DNA of 64,000 nucleotides. It comes from Gp6-AA40 sp963818645. GTDB lineage: Bacteria; Acidobacteriota; Vicinamibacteria; Vicinamibacterales; UBA2999. Both the position numbers and the translations under genes were made by a program. The stretch lies in assembly GCA_963818645.1 (NCBI GenBank), contig CAWFTF010000011.1, positions 1 to 64,000 of the forward strand, written 5' to 3'. The notes beneath the pieces were generated by a model. That model saw only the letters and a list, made by a program, of their open reading frames with translations. It was not told the DNA's origin and searched no databases. Positions 37,321 through 44,680 of this stretch are shown piece after piece (within the stretch, counting starts at the first letter, position 1; every line of letters starts with the position of its first letter).

Positions 37321-38235
37321 TTGGCCCGAGTTAACCGAGTGGAAGAGATCAATCTCCAGGAGATCGCTGAGATCGAGCTCTTCATCTTGAAACGGATGAA
37401 GGAATTCACGCTCGGCGACCATGCGAGCGTGTTCAAGGGCTCGGGGTTCAACTTCGTCGGCATCCGCGACTGGCAGCCGGGCGATCGGATGTCGAACATC
37501 GACTGGGCACAGTCGTCGCTCAACAACTTCAGTCCGCTGGTCACTCGCGAGTTCGAGCAGGACAGCAACGCCGCCATCGTCGCCGTTGCGGACGCGTCGC
37601 TGTCGACGCGCTGCGGTATCGAGGCCGATCTGATTGCGACGTCGATCGCGCGTGCCGTCGCCGCCGCCGGGCTCTCGGCGATGTTCTTCCAGGATCGCTT
37701 CGGCGTCGTGACCTTCAACGATCGGTTCGAACAGGTGGCCGCCGCGCGCCCGCGGATCGGACGCTCACATCTGCTCTACTGCCTCGATCTGTATCGCCAG
37801 TCTGTCCTCGGCAAGGACGAGGCGAATGAACGCGACGTCATCGTGGGGATCGAAAGCCAGGTCCGCAAGTCGTCGCTCATCCCGGTCATTTCGGATTTCC
37901 TGTTTCCGGACGTCGAGCACATCCTCACGGAGCTGTCGAAGCTGAACGCGGTCCACGACGTGTTCCTCGTGATGGCCGATGCGCGCTTTGCGTATGACGT
38001 CCCGAAGATGTCGGATGGCTGGATCGATGTTTTCGACATCGAGTCCGGCAAGACGCGTGTGCTCTCCCGCCGGGAGGTTGGACGGCTGGCCGAGCGCGCC
38101 AACGCGTGGCAGGATGAAGTCGTGCGGATCGCGAAGGACGCGGACCTCGATGTGGTTCGCGTAGGACTGGACCGATGGGAGATGGAGACCGCGCTCGTGG
38201 AGTTCACCGCCGAGCGGCGCCTCCGGAAAATGTGA
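37321..38235 (+). CDS. DUF58-domain protein of the MoxR/Bat operon
   Basis: A 304-residue protein. The DUF58 core appears as VFKGSGFNFVGIRDWQPGDRMSNIDWAQSS (the family's R-x-Y-xPGD-x-R-x-IDW motif) followed by a vWA-like region FEQDSNAAIVAVADASLSTRCGIEAD whose metal motif is DASLS. No membrane helix is evident, unlike many DUF58 proteins. The start is uncertain: TTG 37321 or GTG 37339. Its TGA overlaps the ATG of the next gene by one base. It probably couples the MoxR ATPase to the membrane vWA proteins; direct function is unknown. Confidence 0.88.
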   Translation: MARVNRVEEINLQEIAEIELFILKRMKEFTLGDHASVFKGSGFNFVGIRDWQPGDRMSNIDWAQSSLNNFSPLVTREFEQDSNAAIVAVADASLSTRCGIEADLIATSIARAVAAAGLSAMFFQDRFGVVTFNDRFEQVAAARPRIGRSHLLYCLDLYRQSVLGKDEANERDVIVGIESQVRKSSLIPVISDFLFPDVEHILTELSKLNAVHDVFLVMADARFAYDVPKMSDGWIDVFDIESGKTRVLSRREVGRLAERANAWQDEVVRIAKDADLDVVRVGLDRWEMETALVEFTAERRLRKM

Positions 38236-39446
38236 TGAGCAAAATCTGGTATCTCGTCCGCGTAGTCATGGTGGCCGGTGTCATCGTTGGAACGCTTTCC
38301 GCACCTGCAGGCGCGCAGACAACGGCTGCGCGGGGTAAAGGGAAAGAGGGTGAGGTTCAATCGGACCCCATCAAGTGCTGGTGGAAGGCGGATCGAACGG
38401 CGGTTCGCGTGGGCGAGCGATTCGGGCTCGTGTTGACATGCGCCGTCATCGAGGCCGGACCGATCACCGTGGTTCCCGTGCTGAATCAACTCGAGCCCGG
38501 CGCGCTGTCGATCACACCGTTCGAGGTCGTCAGCGGCGCACGAGGCGAGGACATGGTGGCGCCGCCGTGGCGCTACGTGCAGTTCGACTACTCAGTACGG
38601 CTGCTGAGCGACGGCTTCTTCGGCCAGGACGTGATGATTCCGGGAGTCACCGTCACCTATAACCTCCAGAACGCCGGCGGAACGCAGGGGCGGGATCAGA
38701 CGTACGTGCTGCCCTCGTTGCCGATGCGGATCCTGTCGCTCGTGCCAAAGAGCGCGTCCGACATCAGGGACGCATCCGGTCAGACGTTCGCGAGCATCGC
38801 ATCGCGACGGTTCCGTGCGTCGCTGGCGAACATCCTCGCGTGGGTCTCGTTCGCCTTCGCGGGTGTGCTCGCGATCTTCGCGCTCGTGCAAGCCGTCAGA
38901 CACTTCCGCTCCAAGAGCGTCGTCGCGGTTCGCAAGTTGCCGGTGCCGTCGGTACTCGGCGGCTGTCTCGACACGATCAGCGAAGTGGCGTCCGATGCGT
39001 CGAAGACCGGGTGGTCGCCGGATCTCGCGCGTCGTGCGGGGGCCGCGATGCGCATCGCCGGTGCCGTCGCGCTCGAACGCCCGGTAGCTCAGAGCTTCGT
39101 TGGCCCGGACGCGGTCGAGCACGATGGACAGGTGACCGTTCGAAAAGGGTGGATCAGGCCTCGGCGCGTGCTGCTCTCAGCGTCGGTCACGTCAAAGGTG
39201 ATCGCCAGTCATCTCGGCAACGGCCGCAGAATGCGTCCCGCAACGCGCGTGCGACTCGAATCGATTTCCGACGCGCTCGGTGTATTCAGCGCCGCGAGTT
39301 ACGGCCGCAACGGCAAGCCGGATTCGTCCGCGCTCGACGCTGCCGTCGAATCGAGCAAGGACGCCATCCGCGCGCTGCGGACCAGCGCTCGCTGGCCCAT
39401 GCGCACTGCCGGCGCCGTGATGCGCTCAATCACGATTGGTGGATAG
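38235..39446 (+). CDS. Bat-operon membrane protein of unknown function (BatD/DUF4381-like position)
   Basis: A 403-residue protein with a signal peptide (VRVVMVAGVIVGTLSAPAGAQ), a periplasmic domain of about 180 residues rich in beta-structure (CWWKADRTAVRVGERFGLVLTCAV, VRLLSDGFFGQDVMIPG), one membrane helix (ILAWVSFAFAGVLAIFALVQAV) and a cytoplasmic helical C-terminal domain. The predicted layout fits BatD-like proteins in such operons (oxygen-anaerobiosis aerotolerance family), though no motif is decisive. ATG 38235 overlaps the DUF58 stop (TGATG). Confidence 0.75.
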   Translation: MSKIWYLVRVVMVAGVIVGTLSAPAGAQTTAARGKGKEGEVQSDPIKCWWKADRTAVRVGERFGLVLTCAVIEAGPITVVPVLNQLEPGALSITPFEVVSGARGEDMVAPPWRYVQFDYSVRLLSDGFFGQDVMIPGVTVTYNLQNAGGTQGRDQTYVLPSLPMRILSLVPKSASDIRDASGQTFASIASRRFRASLANILAWVSFAFAGVLAIFALVQAVRHFRSKSVVAVRKLPVPSVLGGCLDTISEVASDASKTGWSPDLARRAGAAMRIAGAVALERPVAQSFVGPDAVEHDGQVTVRKGWIRPRRVLLSASVTSKVIASHLGNGRRMRPATRVRLESISDALGVFSAASYGRNGKPDSSALDAAVESSKDAIRALRTSARWPMRTAGAVMRSITIGG

Positions 39447-39452
39447 ATCAGC

Positions 39453-40544
39453 GTGCCACCCCTGCAAGACATACTGATCGCGCTGCGCACCACCTGGTCG
39501 GAGTGGATGCGTACCAGCTGGACGGAGCTGGAGTTCGGTGACGCCCGCACTGCGCTGCTCGTGTTCGTCGTCTTGCTGGCGATCGCGCTGCTCTTCCTGC
39601 TCGTCAGTTTCATGCGAAGCGGTTCGCTGCGGGGCAAGATCGGGTTGCCGGCGGTGCTGCCGGTCATGCGCCGGTCGCCACTCAGCCTCGTGCGGCATGT
39701 GCCGTTGATGCTGTTCGTCGCCGGCGTACCGTTCTTCGCGGTCGCGCTGGCCGATCCGCTGACTGGGTTTGCACGAGAGGAAGTCTCGTATCCAGGGCGA
39801 CGCATCGCCTTGCTCGTCGATGGATCGACCAGCATGGTCATCCGGTTCGAGTCGGCGGCGAAGCGTCCCGGAGAGTCGACCTTCTTCACGGCCATTGCTG
39901 CCGCGGAACAGTTCATCCGCCGGCGGATGAACGGGCCCTACCGCGATCTCGTCGCGCTGATCCAGTTCGGCAACTTCGCGTACGTCGTCACACCCTTCAC
40001 CAACGACTACGAGAACGTCCTGCTGAGCACGCGTCTCGTGGGAGACCCGGCGGAGTGGGGCCGGTTTCCGGATTGGGGCACGACGATCGTCGAGGGCATC
40101 GATCAGGCGACGCAGCTCTTTCGGACGTTCAACTTCACCAACGCGTCGGGCAACCTGATGATCGTCTTCACCGACGGACGCGACTCGCAGTTGAGCCAGC
40201 AGAAGGCCGAGATCGATCGCATCGTCACCGAGACCCGTCGCTTCAAGATTCCCGTCTATATGCTGCGGACCGCCTACAACCGTCGAGAGGGCGAGATCCT
40301 GCAGGACAAGATCTGGAAGGCGACCGTCGAACGAACCGGTGGCCGCTTCTACGCGGCGTACGACGATGAGTCGATCGCACGCGCGCTGAGGGAGATCGAT
40401 CGGTTGTCGCCCGGACGGATCGAGACGCGCGAATACAGCGTTCGTCGTCCGCGCTTCGCGGGCTGGGTGCTCGTGGCCGTGGGCCTGTGGCTCACCGCAG
40501 CGTTGTTGAAGTTGAATTTCGGCGTGTTCAGGACGTTTCCTTAG
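39453..40544 (+). CDS. Membrane von Willebrand factor A-domain protein (BatA/B-like)
   Basis: A 363-residue protein with two N-terminal helices (ALLVFVVLLAIALLFLLVSFM and LMLFVAGVPFFAVALADPL), a vWA domain and a C-terminal helix (FAGWVLVAVGLWLTAALLKL). The metal-ion-dependent adhesion site is intact as LLVDGSTSM, with later Thr and Asp in WGTTIVEGID and VIFTDGRDSQ-like VFTDGRDSQL. The vWA domain is expected outside or between membrane segments to bind partner proteins. The start is a GTG at 39453. A second vWA gene lies 0.8 kb downstream in the same operon. Confidence 0.9.
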   Translation: MPPLQDILIALRTTWSEWMRTSWTELEFGDARTALLVFVVLLAIALLFLLVSFMRSGSLRGKIGLPAVLPVMRRSPLSLVRHVPLMLFVAGVPFFAVALADPLTGFAREEVSYPGRRIALLVDGSTSMVIRFESAAKRPGESTFFTAIAAAEQFIRRRMNGPYRDLVALIQFGNFAYVVTPFTNDYENVLLSTRLVGDPAEWGRFPDWGTTIVEGIDQATQLFRTFNFTNASGNLMIVFTDGRDSQLSQQKAEIDRIVTETRRFKIPVYMLRTAYNRREGEILQDKIWKATVERTGGRFYAAYDDESIARALREIDRLSPGRIETREYSVRRPRFAGWVLVAVGLWLTAALLKLNFGVFRTFP

Positions 40545-40628
40545 CAGTAGGCAGTAGGCAGTAGGCCGGTGGGCGGGCCTGGGACCCGCCTGATGAGACC
40601 GAGGACCGCGGACTGAGGACCGAGGACA
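40545..40628. repeat. Mixed heptad array inside the Bat operon (GGCAGTA then CCGAGGA types)
   Basis: Units AGCAGTA, GGCAGTA, GGCAGTA, GGCCGGT then, after a GGCGGG/CCCGCC hairpin at 40572-40590, CCGAGGA, CCGCGGA, CTGAGGA, CCGAGGA. The last GAGGA lies seven or eight bases before the ATG at 40633 and may act as its ribosome site. Confidence 0.9.
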
Positions 40629-40632
40629 AAAC

Positions 40633-41325
40633 ATGCGAGCAACAATCGCGTTTGCAATCGTCGCCGTCGTTTTGGCACTGCTTGGCTTCGCCTTCCTGGG
40701 CGTGGCGCGCCTGGAAGGACACATGGCCGATGCGGGACAGCGACTCTCGACGCTGCAGTACGAAGCAGCACAGGAGAGCCTGACCGGGGCCGAACAGTAC
40801 GCGAACCACTCGCGGTTCGTGCCATTTCTGGGCACCGATGCGCGCCAGGAAATTCGCGCCCGCCAGGCCGCTGTTCAGTACTGGCAGCGTCAATACGATG
40901 TCGTTCTGCCGGCAGGCGCTGAACCCGTTGCTGCGGTCGACGAAGAGAACGTCGAACTGCAACTCGTCGTCGCGAACTCCGAGTTCCGTGTGAAGCAGAC
41001 GGAGTTCAAAGACAAGACGTCCACGGTCAAAGCGCTCGAAGAGGCGGCGGCCGGGTATCTCACGGTGTTGAAGAGCAACACATGGCATCCAGACGCCGCG
41101 TACAACTACGAGTACATCATCCGGCTCCGCGACCAGGCCGCCAAGGGCAGTCAGCCACCGCCGCCGCAGAAGAACGAGGAAGAGTCCGACAACGGTGAGT
41201 CAGGCGCTCCGACGCCCGCCACCAGTCAGGAAGGCTTCCAGATCTACATCCCGCTCGAGCAGGGCGAGAAGAACCCGACCGGCGGAGAAGCCGGCAAGGC
41301 GTCGGCCAAGGAACGAAAGGGCTGA
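40633..41325 (+). CDS. Single-pass membrane protein of the Bat operon
   Basis: A 230-residue protein with one N-terminal membrane helix (TIAFAIVAVVLALLGFAFLGVA) and an otherwise helical, polar body (QRLSTLQYEAAQESLTGAEQYANHS..., KALEEAAAGYLTVLKSN), with TPR-like character, ending in a low-complexity Pro/Glu/Gly tail. The equivalent place in other Bat operons holds a TPR protein (BatC). It sits between two vWA genes; the next start overlaps its stop (TGATG). I do not recognise a defined family. Confidence 0.7.
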   Translation: MRATIAFAIVAVVLALLGFAFLGVARLEGHMADAGQRLSTLQYEAAQESLTGAEQYANHSRFVPFLGTDARQEIRARQAAVQYWQRQYDVVLPAGAEPVAAVDEENVELQLVVANSEFRVKQTEFKDKTSTVKALEEAAAGYLTVLKSNTWHPDAAYNYEYIIRLRDQAAKGSQPPPPQKNEEESDNGESGAPTPATSQEGFQIYIPLEQGEKNPTGGEAGKASAKERKG

Positions 41326-42428
41326 TGCTCAATCTCCCGCGGGTCTCGTTCGAGTCGTTCAGGTTTGCCGAGCCGCTGTACCTGTGGCTGCTGATTGTTC
41401 CAGCGGTCCTGTTCGCGGTCTGGATCTGGCGGTTCGTCCGCCGCCGCGGCGATCTGAAGCGACTGCGAGCGCGACGCGCGCTGCCCGTGCGCGAACGGCT
41501 CGGTGCCGTCGGCGATCTCGCGTTCTGGGCCGCGGTGCTGCTGGCAGCGTCGCTCTGCATCGTGGCGCTGGCCCGTCCGCAGGCGCTCGTGTCCACCGTT
41601 CGAAAGGCGAGCGCGGACGTCGTCGTGCTGCAGGATGCATCTGCGTCGATGTACGTCTCCGACGTCAGACCCGATCGGTGGCGCCGGTCGGTGCAGTTCC
41701 TTCGAACCTTCGCGGAGACTCTCAGCTGGCAAGGCGATCGCGTAGCGCTCGCGCTGTTCGCGCAACTCGCGGCGCCGCAGGTACGACTGACGAAGGATCC
41801 CAACGCGCTCTTCTTCTTCATCGATCACCTCGGCGAGCACTCCCCGTTCCGGCTCGAGAACGCGACGACGTGGGATACGAACATCGAGGAGGGCATTCGC
41901 TGGGGCCTGCGACTCGTAGAGAAGGACGAAGAGGTCTTCGGGAAGAACGGGAATCCGAAAGCGTTCCTCGTCATCTCCGATGGTCAGGCGTGGAGCGGCA
42001 CGGTGGCCAACGCCATTCAGAGCGCGCGCGCGATGAAGATTCCGGTGCACGTCGTCGGCATCGGGACATCGACGGGCGGGATGATTCCGGAGCCGGCACG
42101 ACCAGACGGCACGCGTCCACCGCCGGTGATTCGATCGGTACTCGACCGCGCGTCGCTCGTGCAGCTCGCGGTTGCCGGGGGCGGAGAATACTTCGAGATC
42201 GGCGACGAGCCCGATCGCATCGTCGCCTTCCGCATCGTCGAGCGTCTTCGCCGGCGCGCTGACGTGGTGAAAGACGTCGAAAGCTTCGACGAGTTGTACG
42301 GTCGCTTCCTGATGGCGGCCGCCGTGGTTCTCGTGATCGGAACCGCATTCCTTCGCAAGCGAACGGAGCTCGCCTGGCAGGCCGCGGGCGCGCTTGCCGT
42401 CGTGTTGTTGCTCGCCAGCCTGGTTTGA
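41325..42428 (+). CDS. Second membrane vWA-domain protein of the Bat operon
   Basis: A 367-residue protein with two N-terminal helices (LYLWLLIVPAVLFAVWIWRFV and AVLLAASLCIVALARP), a vWA domain and a C-terminal helix pair (FLMAAAVVLVIGTAFL, AAGALAVVLLLASL). The MIDAS motif is VLQDASASMYV; DTNIEEGI and LVISDGQAWSGT supply the other ligands. Two related but distinct vWA proteins side by side is the BatA/BatB arrangement. Its stop is followed by an unexplained gap and the ICMT-like gene. Confidence 0.9.
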   Translation: MLNLPRVSFESFRFAEPLYLWLLIVPAVLFAVWIWRFVRRRGDLKRLRARRALPVRERLGAVGDLAFWAAVLLAASLCIVALARPQALVSTVRKASADVVVLQDASASMYVSDVRPDRWRRSVQFLRTFAETLSWQGDRVALALFAQLAAPQVRLTKDPNALFFFIDHLGEHSPFRLENATTWDTNIEEGIRWGLRLVEKDEEVFGKNGNPKAFLVISDGQAWSGTVANAIQSARAMKIPVHVVGIGTSTGGMIPEPARPDGTRPPPVIRSVLDRASLVQLAVAGGGEYFEIGDEPDRIVAFRIVERLRRRADVVKDVESFDELYGRFLMAAAVVLVIGTAFLRKRTELAWQAAGALAVVLLLASLV

Positions 42429-42615
42429 CCCGCCTCGTAATCCGCTAACAATTCTGTTCAGGGGCCATTGCACATCGATGGTCGTTCCCACGATCCCTGC
42501 GAACTGACTGGCGTTCGTGTGCTGGTACACCGCGTGCAGGTTCACGCGTACCTTGGATTCACATTCCGTCACGGCTTCATCCTTCAGGCGACGTGCGAGC
42601 GATTGGGCGGGCTGC
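42429..42615. other. Unexplained stretch between the vWA gene and the ICMT-like gene
   Basis: No clear gene. On the minus strand a frame reads KVRVNLHAVYQHTNASQF and IVGTTIDVQWPLN, which has ordinary amino-acid composition and looks like the remains of a coding region, but no start, stop or family is recognised. No promoter was found. Confidence 0.3.
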
Positions 42616-43281
42616 TTGGGGCATCTCGCGATTGCGGTGCTCACGGTGGTGCGCACACCGACGCTGACGCTCTTCCTGTTGCCCGGAATCGTTCACATGA
42701 TGGTCGCGGCCGGGTCGTTCCTCGTGCGCGATACGCCTCAGCGGAAGGAACAGGATCCCGTCGGGCGAATCGTGTCGTACGCGGGCGGCTTCGGTGTGTT
42801 CGGGTTCGTGCAGTTCGCCACGTCGTTCCGGCCCGAGTGGCTGGCCGTGACGGACAACGCCGGCCTTGGCCTCATCGGCATCTCGCTCGGCTTCGTCGGC
42901 ATCTTCATCGAGATCTGGGCCGTGTGGCACTTGCGGTTTTCATTTGCGACGGAGCCAGCGGCCCGCCGGCTCGTGAAGACCGGACCCTATCGTCTGGCAC
43001 GGCATCCGATCTACAGCGGCGGCTGCCTCGCATACATCGGACTCCTGATGACACATCCGACGGTTCCGCTCGCCATCGCGCTCACGGGGTGGGCGGTTTG
43101 CATCGGCATGCGGATGCGATACGAGGAAGCCATCCTCACGCAGGCGTTCCCCGAGGACTACGCGGACTATCGTCGTCGCGTGGGTGCGCTCGTGCCGTGG
43201 CCGGCGGGGGAGATGGCGGTCCACAGTCCTCAGTCCTCAGTCCACGGTCTTCGCGGCGCAGGACTGAGGACCGAAGACTGA
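42616..43281 (+). CDS. Isoprenylcysteine carboxyl methyltransferase (ICMT/PEMT)-family membrane protein
   Basis: An integral membrane methyltransferase-family protein of about 221 residues with four or five helices (LFLLPGIVHMMVAAGSFLV, YAGGFGVFGFVQFATSF, GLGLIGISLGFVGIFIEIWAVW, GCLAYIGLLMTHPTVPLAIALTGW). The family motif GPYRLARHPIYSGG with a downstream RYEEAILTQAFPEDYADYRRRVGALVPW binds SAM. The start is uncertain: TTG 42616 is used here, while the same frame is open back to 42517. The last about 20 residues are translated from a heptad array. Substrate unknown. Confidence 0.75.
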   Translation: MGHLAIAVLTVVRTPTLTLFLLPGIVHMMVAAGSFLVRDTPQRKEQDPVGRIVSYAGGFGVFGFVQFATSFRPEWLAVTDNAGLGLIGISLGFVGIFIEIWAVWHLRFSFATEPAARRLVKTGPYRLARHPIYSGGCLAYIGLLMTHPTVPLAIALTGWAVCIGMRMRYEEAILTQAFPEDYADYRRRVGALVPWPAGEMAVHSPQSSVHGLRGAGLRTED

Positions 43282-43296
43282 GGACCGGGGACTACA
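43220..43296. repeat. Heptad array with inversion at the end of the ICMT-like gene
   Basis: Units CACAGTC, CTCAGTC, CTCAGTC, CACGGTC then CGCAGGA, CTGAGGA, CCGAAGA, CTGAGGA, CCGGGGA; the second half is the reverse complement theme of the first, giving a hairpin between two convergent genes. The left part is translated as the tail of the ICMT-like protein. Confidence 0.9.
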
Positions 43297-44614
43297 GCGA
43301 AATCGGCCCCGTGCTGTCTCCCAGCTTGTCGGTGGTGACCTCGAGCTTGTCGAGCATCGCGACGAGCAGATTGGCCATCGGCGTGTTCTTGGGATGACGC
43401 AGATGGCGTCCACCCTTGAGGCGACCCGATGCGCCGCCCGCCACGAGTACCGGCAGATCGGTGTGATTGTGCTGGTTGCCGTCGCTCAACCCGCTGCCGT
43501 ACAGCACCAGCGAGTGATCGAGCAACGTGCCGTCGCCATCCGGTGTCGAACGCAGCTTGTCCAGGAAATAGGCGAACAGCGCGACGTGGTACATGTTCAG
43601 GATCGCGAAGCGGTTGATGTTGTCGGGCACGTTCGAGTGATGCGACAGCGTGTGGAACGCGTCACGCACGCCGCTCTTCGCGTAGACCGTTGTGCTCAAC
43701 TCCTTGCACATCAGGAAGGTGGAGACGCGTGTGATCTCCGCCTGCCACGCCAGCACCTGCAGGTCGTACATCAACTTGATGTGTTCCTCGACGTCGCGAG
43801 GCACTCCGGTTGGGGCCGCAGGAATCGGCAGATCGTCTGACAGCTGCTGACCGGCCTTCTGCACGCGGCGCTCGATCTCGCGAACGTCGGTCAGATACTG
43901 GTCGAGACGAGTCCGATCCGACGCCGGCAACTTCCGCTGTAGCGTTGATGCTTCCCCGAGTACCGAGTCGAGCAGGCTGATCGACTGATCGCGCCGCGCC
44001 TTGCGCTGTTCCGCTGTGTTGCCGTCTCCGAACAGCCGCTCGAACACCACCTGCGGGTTGTTCTGCATCGGCAGCGGGGCATGCTGGCCCTGCCAGGAGA
44101 TGGTGTCCCGATAGGAGCAGCTCAGGCCGTCGCCGCAGTTCAGGCTCGGCTCCTCGATGGTCAGCTCGAGGGAAGGAAGCGGCGTGTCCTGACCGATCTT
44201 CTGCGCGGCGATCTGATCGAAGGTGATGCCGAGCGTCGGTTGCGCGCCCGGTTCGGCAAATGCGCCGCTGAGGAATGCGGCCGCAGCCCGATTGTGATTT
44301 GCCGTGGCGCCACTGCCATAGGCGAGCGCGTGGCGCAGATCGCTGATGACGTTGACCTGGTCGTAGAACGGCTTGATCGGGGTCAGGATCTCCGTGAGCT
44401 CGTAGCCGGCGCCTTCCGTGGCCGGCGTCCACTTCGGCATGATCGCGCCGTGCGGGAAGTAGATCGCACCGAGCCGCGTGCGTGGACGCGCGGCCGTCTG
44501 GCCGAAGGCGGTTGCCGCCGGGATCATCGACTCCAGCAGCGGCAGCGCCATCGTGACGCCCACGCCGTGGAGGAAGGTTCGACGCGACAGGTGGGTCTTC
44601 GTGATGAAACTCAT
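43292..44614 (-). CDS. DUF1552 protein with Tat signal
   Basis: A 440-residue protein of the DUF1552 family, exported by the Tat route: the N-terminus reads HLSRRTFLHGVGVTMALPLLE, with twin arginines. Core motifs are LGAIYFPHGAIMPKWTP, LRHALAYGSGATANHNRAAAAFLSGAF, GSGLSDGNQHNHTDLPVLVAGG and HLRHPKNTPMANLLVAMLDKL, resembling alkaline-phosphatase-like/DUF1501 proteins. It is the last gene of the ankyrin–DUF1592–DUF1552 operon, an arrangement common in Planctomycetes and Acidobacteria whose role is not established. Confidence 0.9.
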   Translation of the reverse strand: MSFITKTHLSRRTFLHGVGVTMALPLLESMIPAATAFGQTAARPRTRLGAIYFPHGAIMPKWTPATEGAGYELTEILTPIKPFYDQVNVISDLRHALAYGSGATANHNRAAAAFLSGAFAEPGAQPTLGITFDQIAAQKIGQDTPLPSLELTIEEPSLNCGDGLSCSYRDTISWQGQHAPLPMQNNPQVVFERLFGDGNTAEQRKARRDQSISLLDSVLGEASTLQRKLPASDRTRLDQYLTDVREIERRVQKAGQQLSDDLPIPAAPTGVPRDVEEHIKLMYDLQVLAWQAEITRVSTFLMCKELSTTVYAKSGVRDAFHTLSHHSNVPDNINRFAILNMYHVALFAYFLDKLRSTPDGDGTLLDHSLVLYGSGLSDGNQHNHTDLPVLVAGGASGRLKGGRHLRHPKNTPMANLLVAMLDKLEVTTDKLGDSTGPISL

Positions 44615-44630
44615 GTTCTCGTCTCTCTCG

Positions 44631-44650
44631 GGCGGGTCTGAAGACCCGCC
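44631..44650. repeat. Palindromic REP-like element GGCGGGTCT-GA-AGACCCGCC
   Basis: Perfect 9-base arms around a 2-base centre, in the gap between the DUF1592 and DUF1552 genes and therefore in the DUF1552 leader. It matches the theme of the palindromes at 12347 and 40572. Confidence 0.75.
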
Positions 44651-44655
44651 TCTAC

Positions 44656-44680
44656 GTGCTGCCTACCGCCTACTGCCTAC
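44656..44680. repeat. TGCCTAC heptad array
   Basis: GTGCTGCCTACCGCCTACTGCCTAC holds three units (TGCCTAC, CGCCTAC, TGCCTAC) at 7-base steps directly after the DUF1592 stop. The same unit recurs at 54943 and 59350. Confidence 0.75.

Noticed and set aside
37321..38235. DUF58 gene as a toxin or phage gene because of the inverted repeat before it
   Set aside because: DUF58 motifs and tight coupling to the vWA genes place it in the Bat operon.
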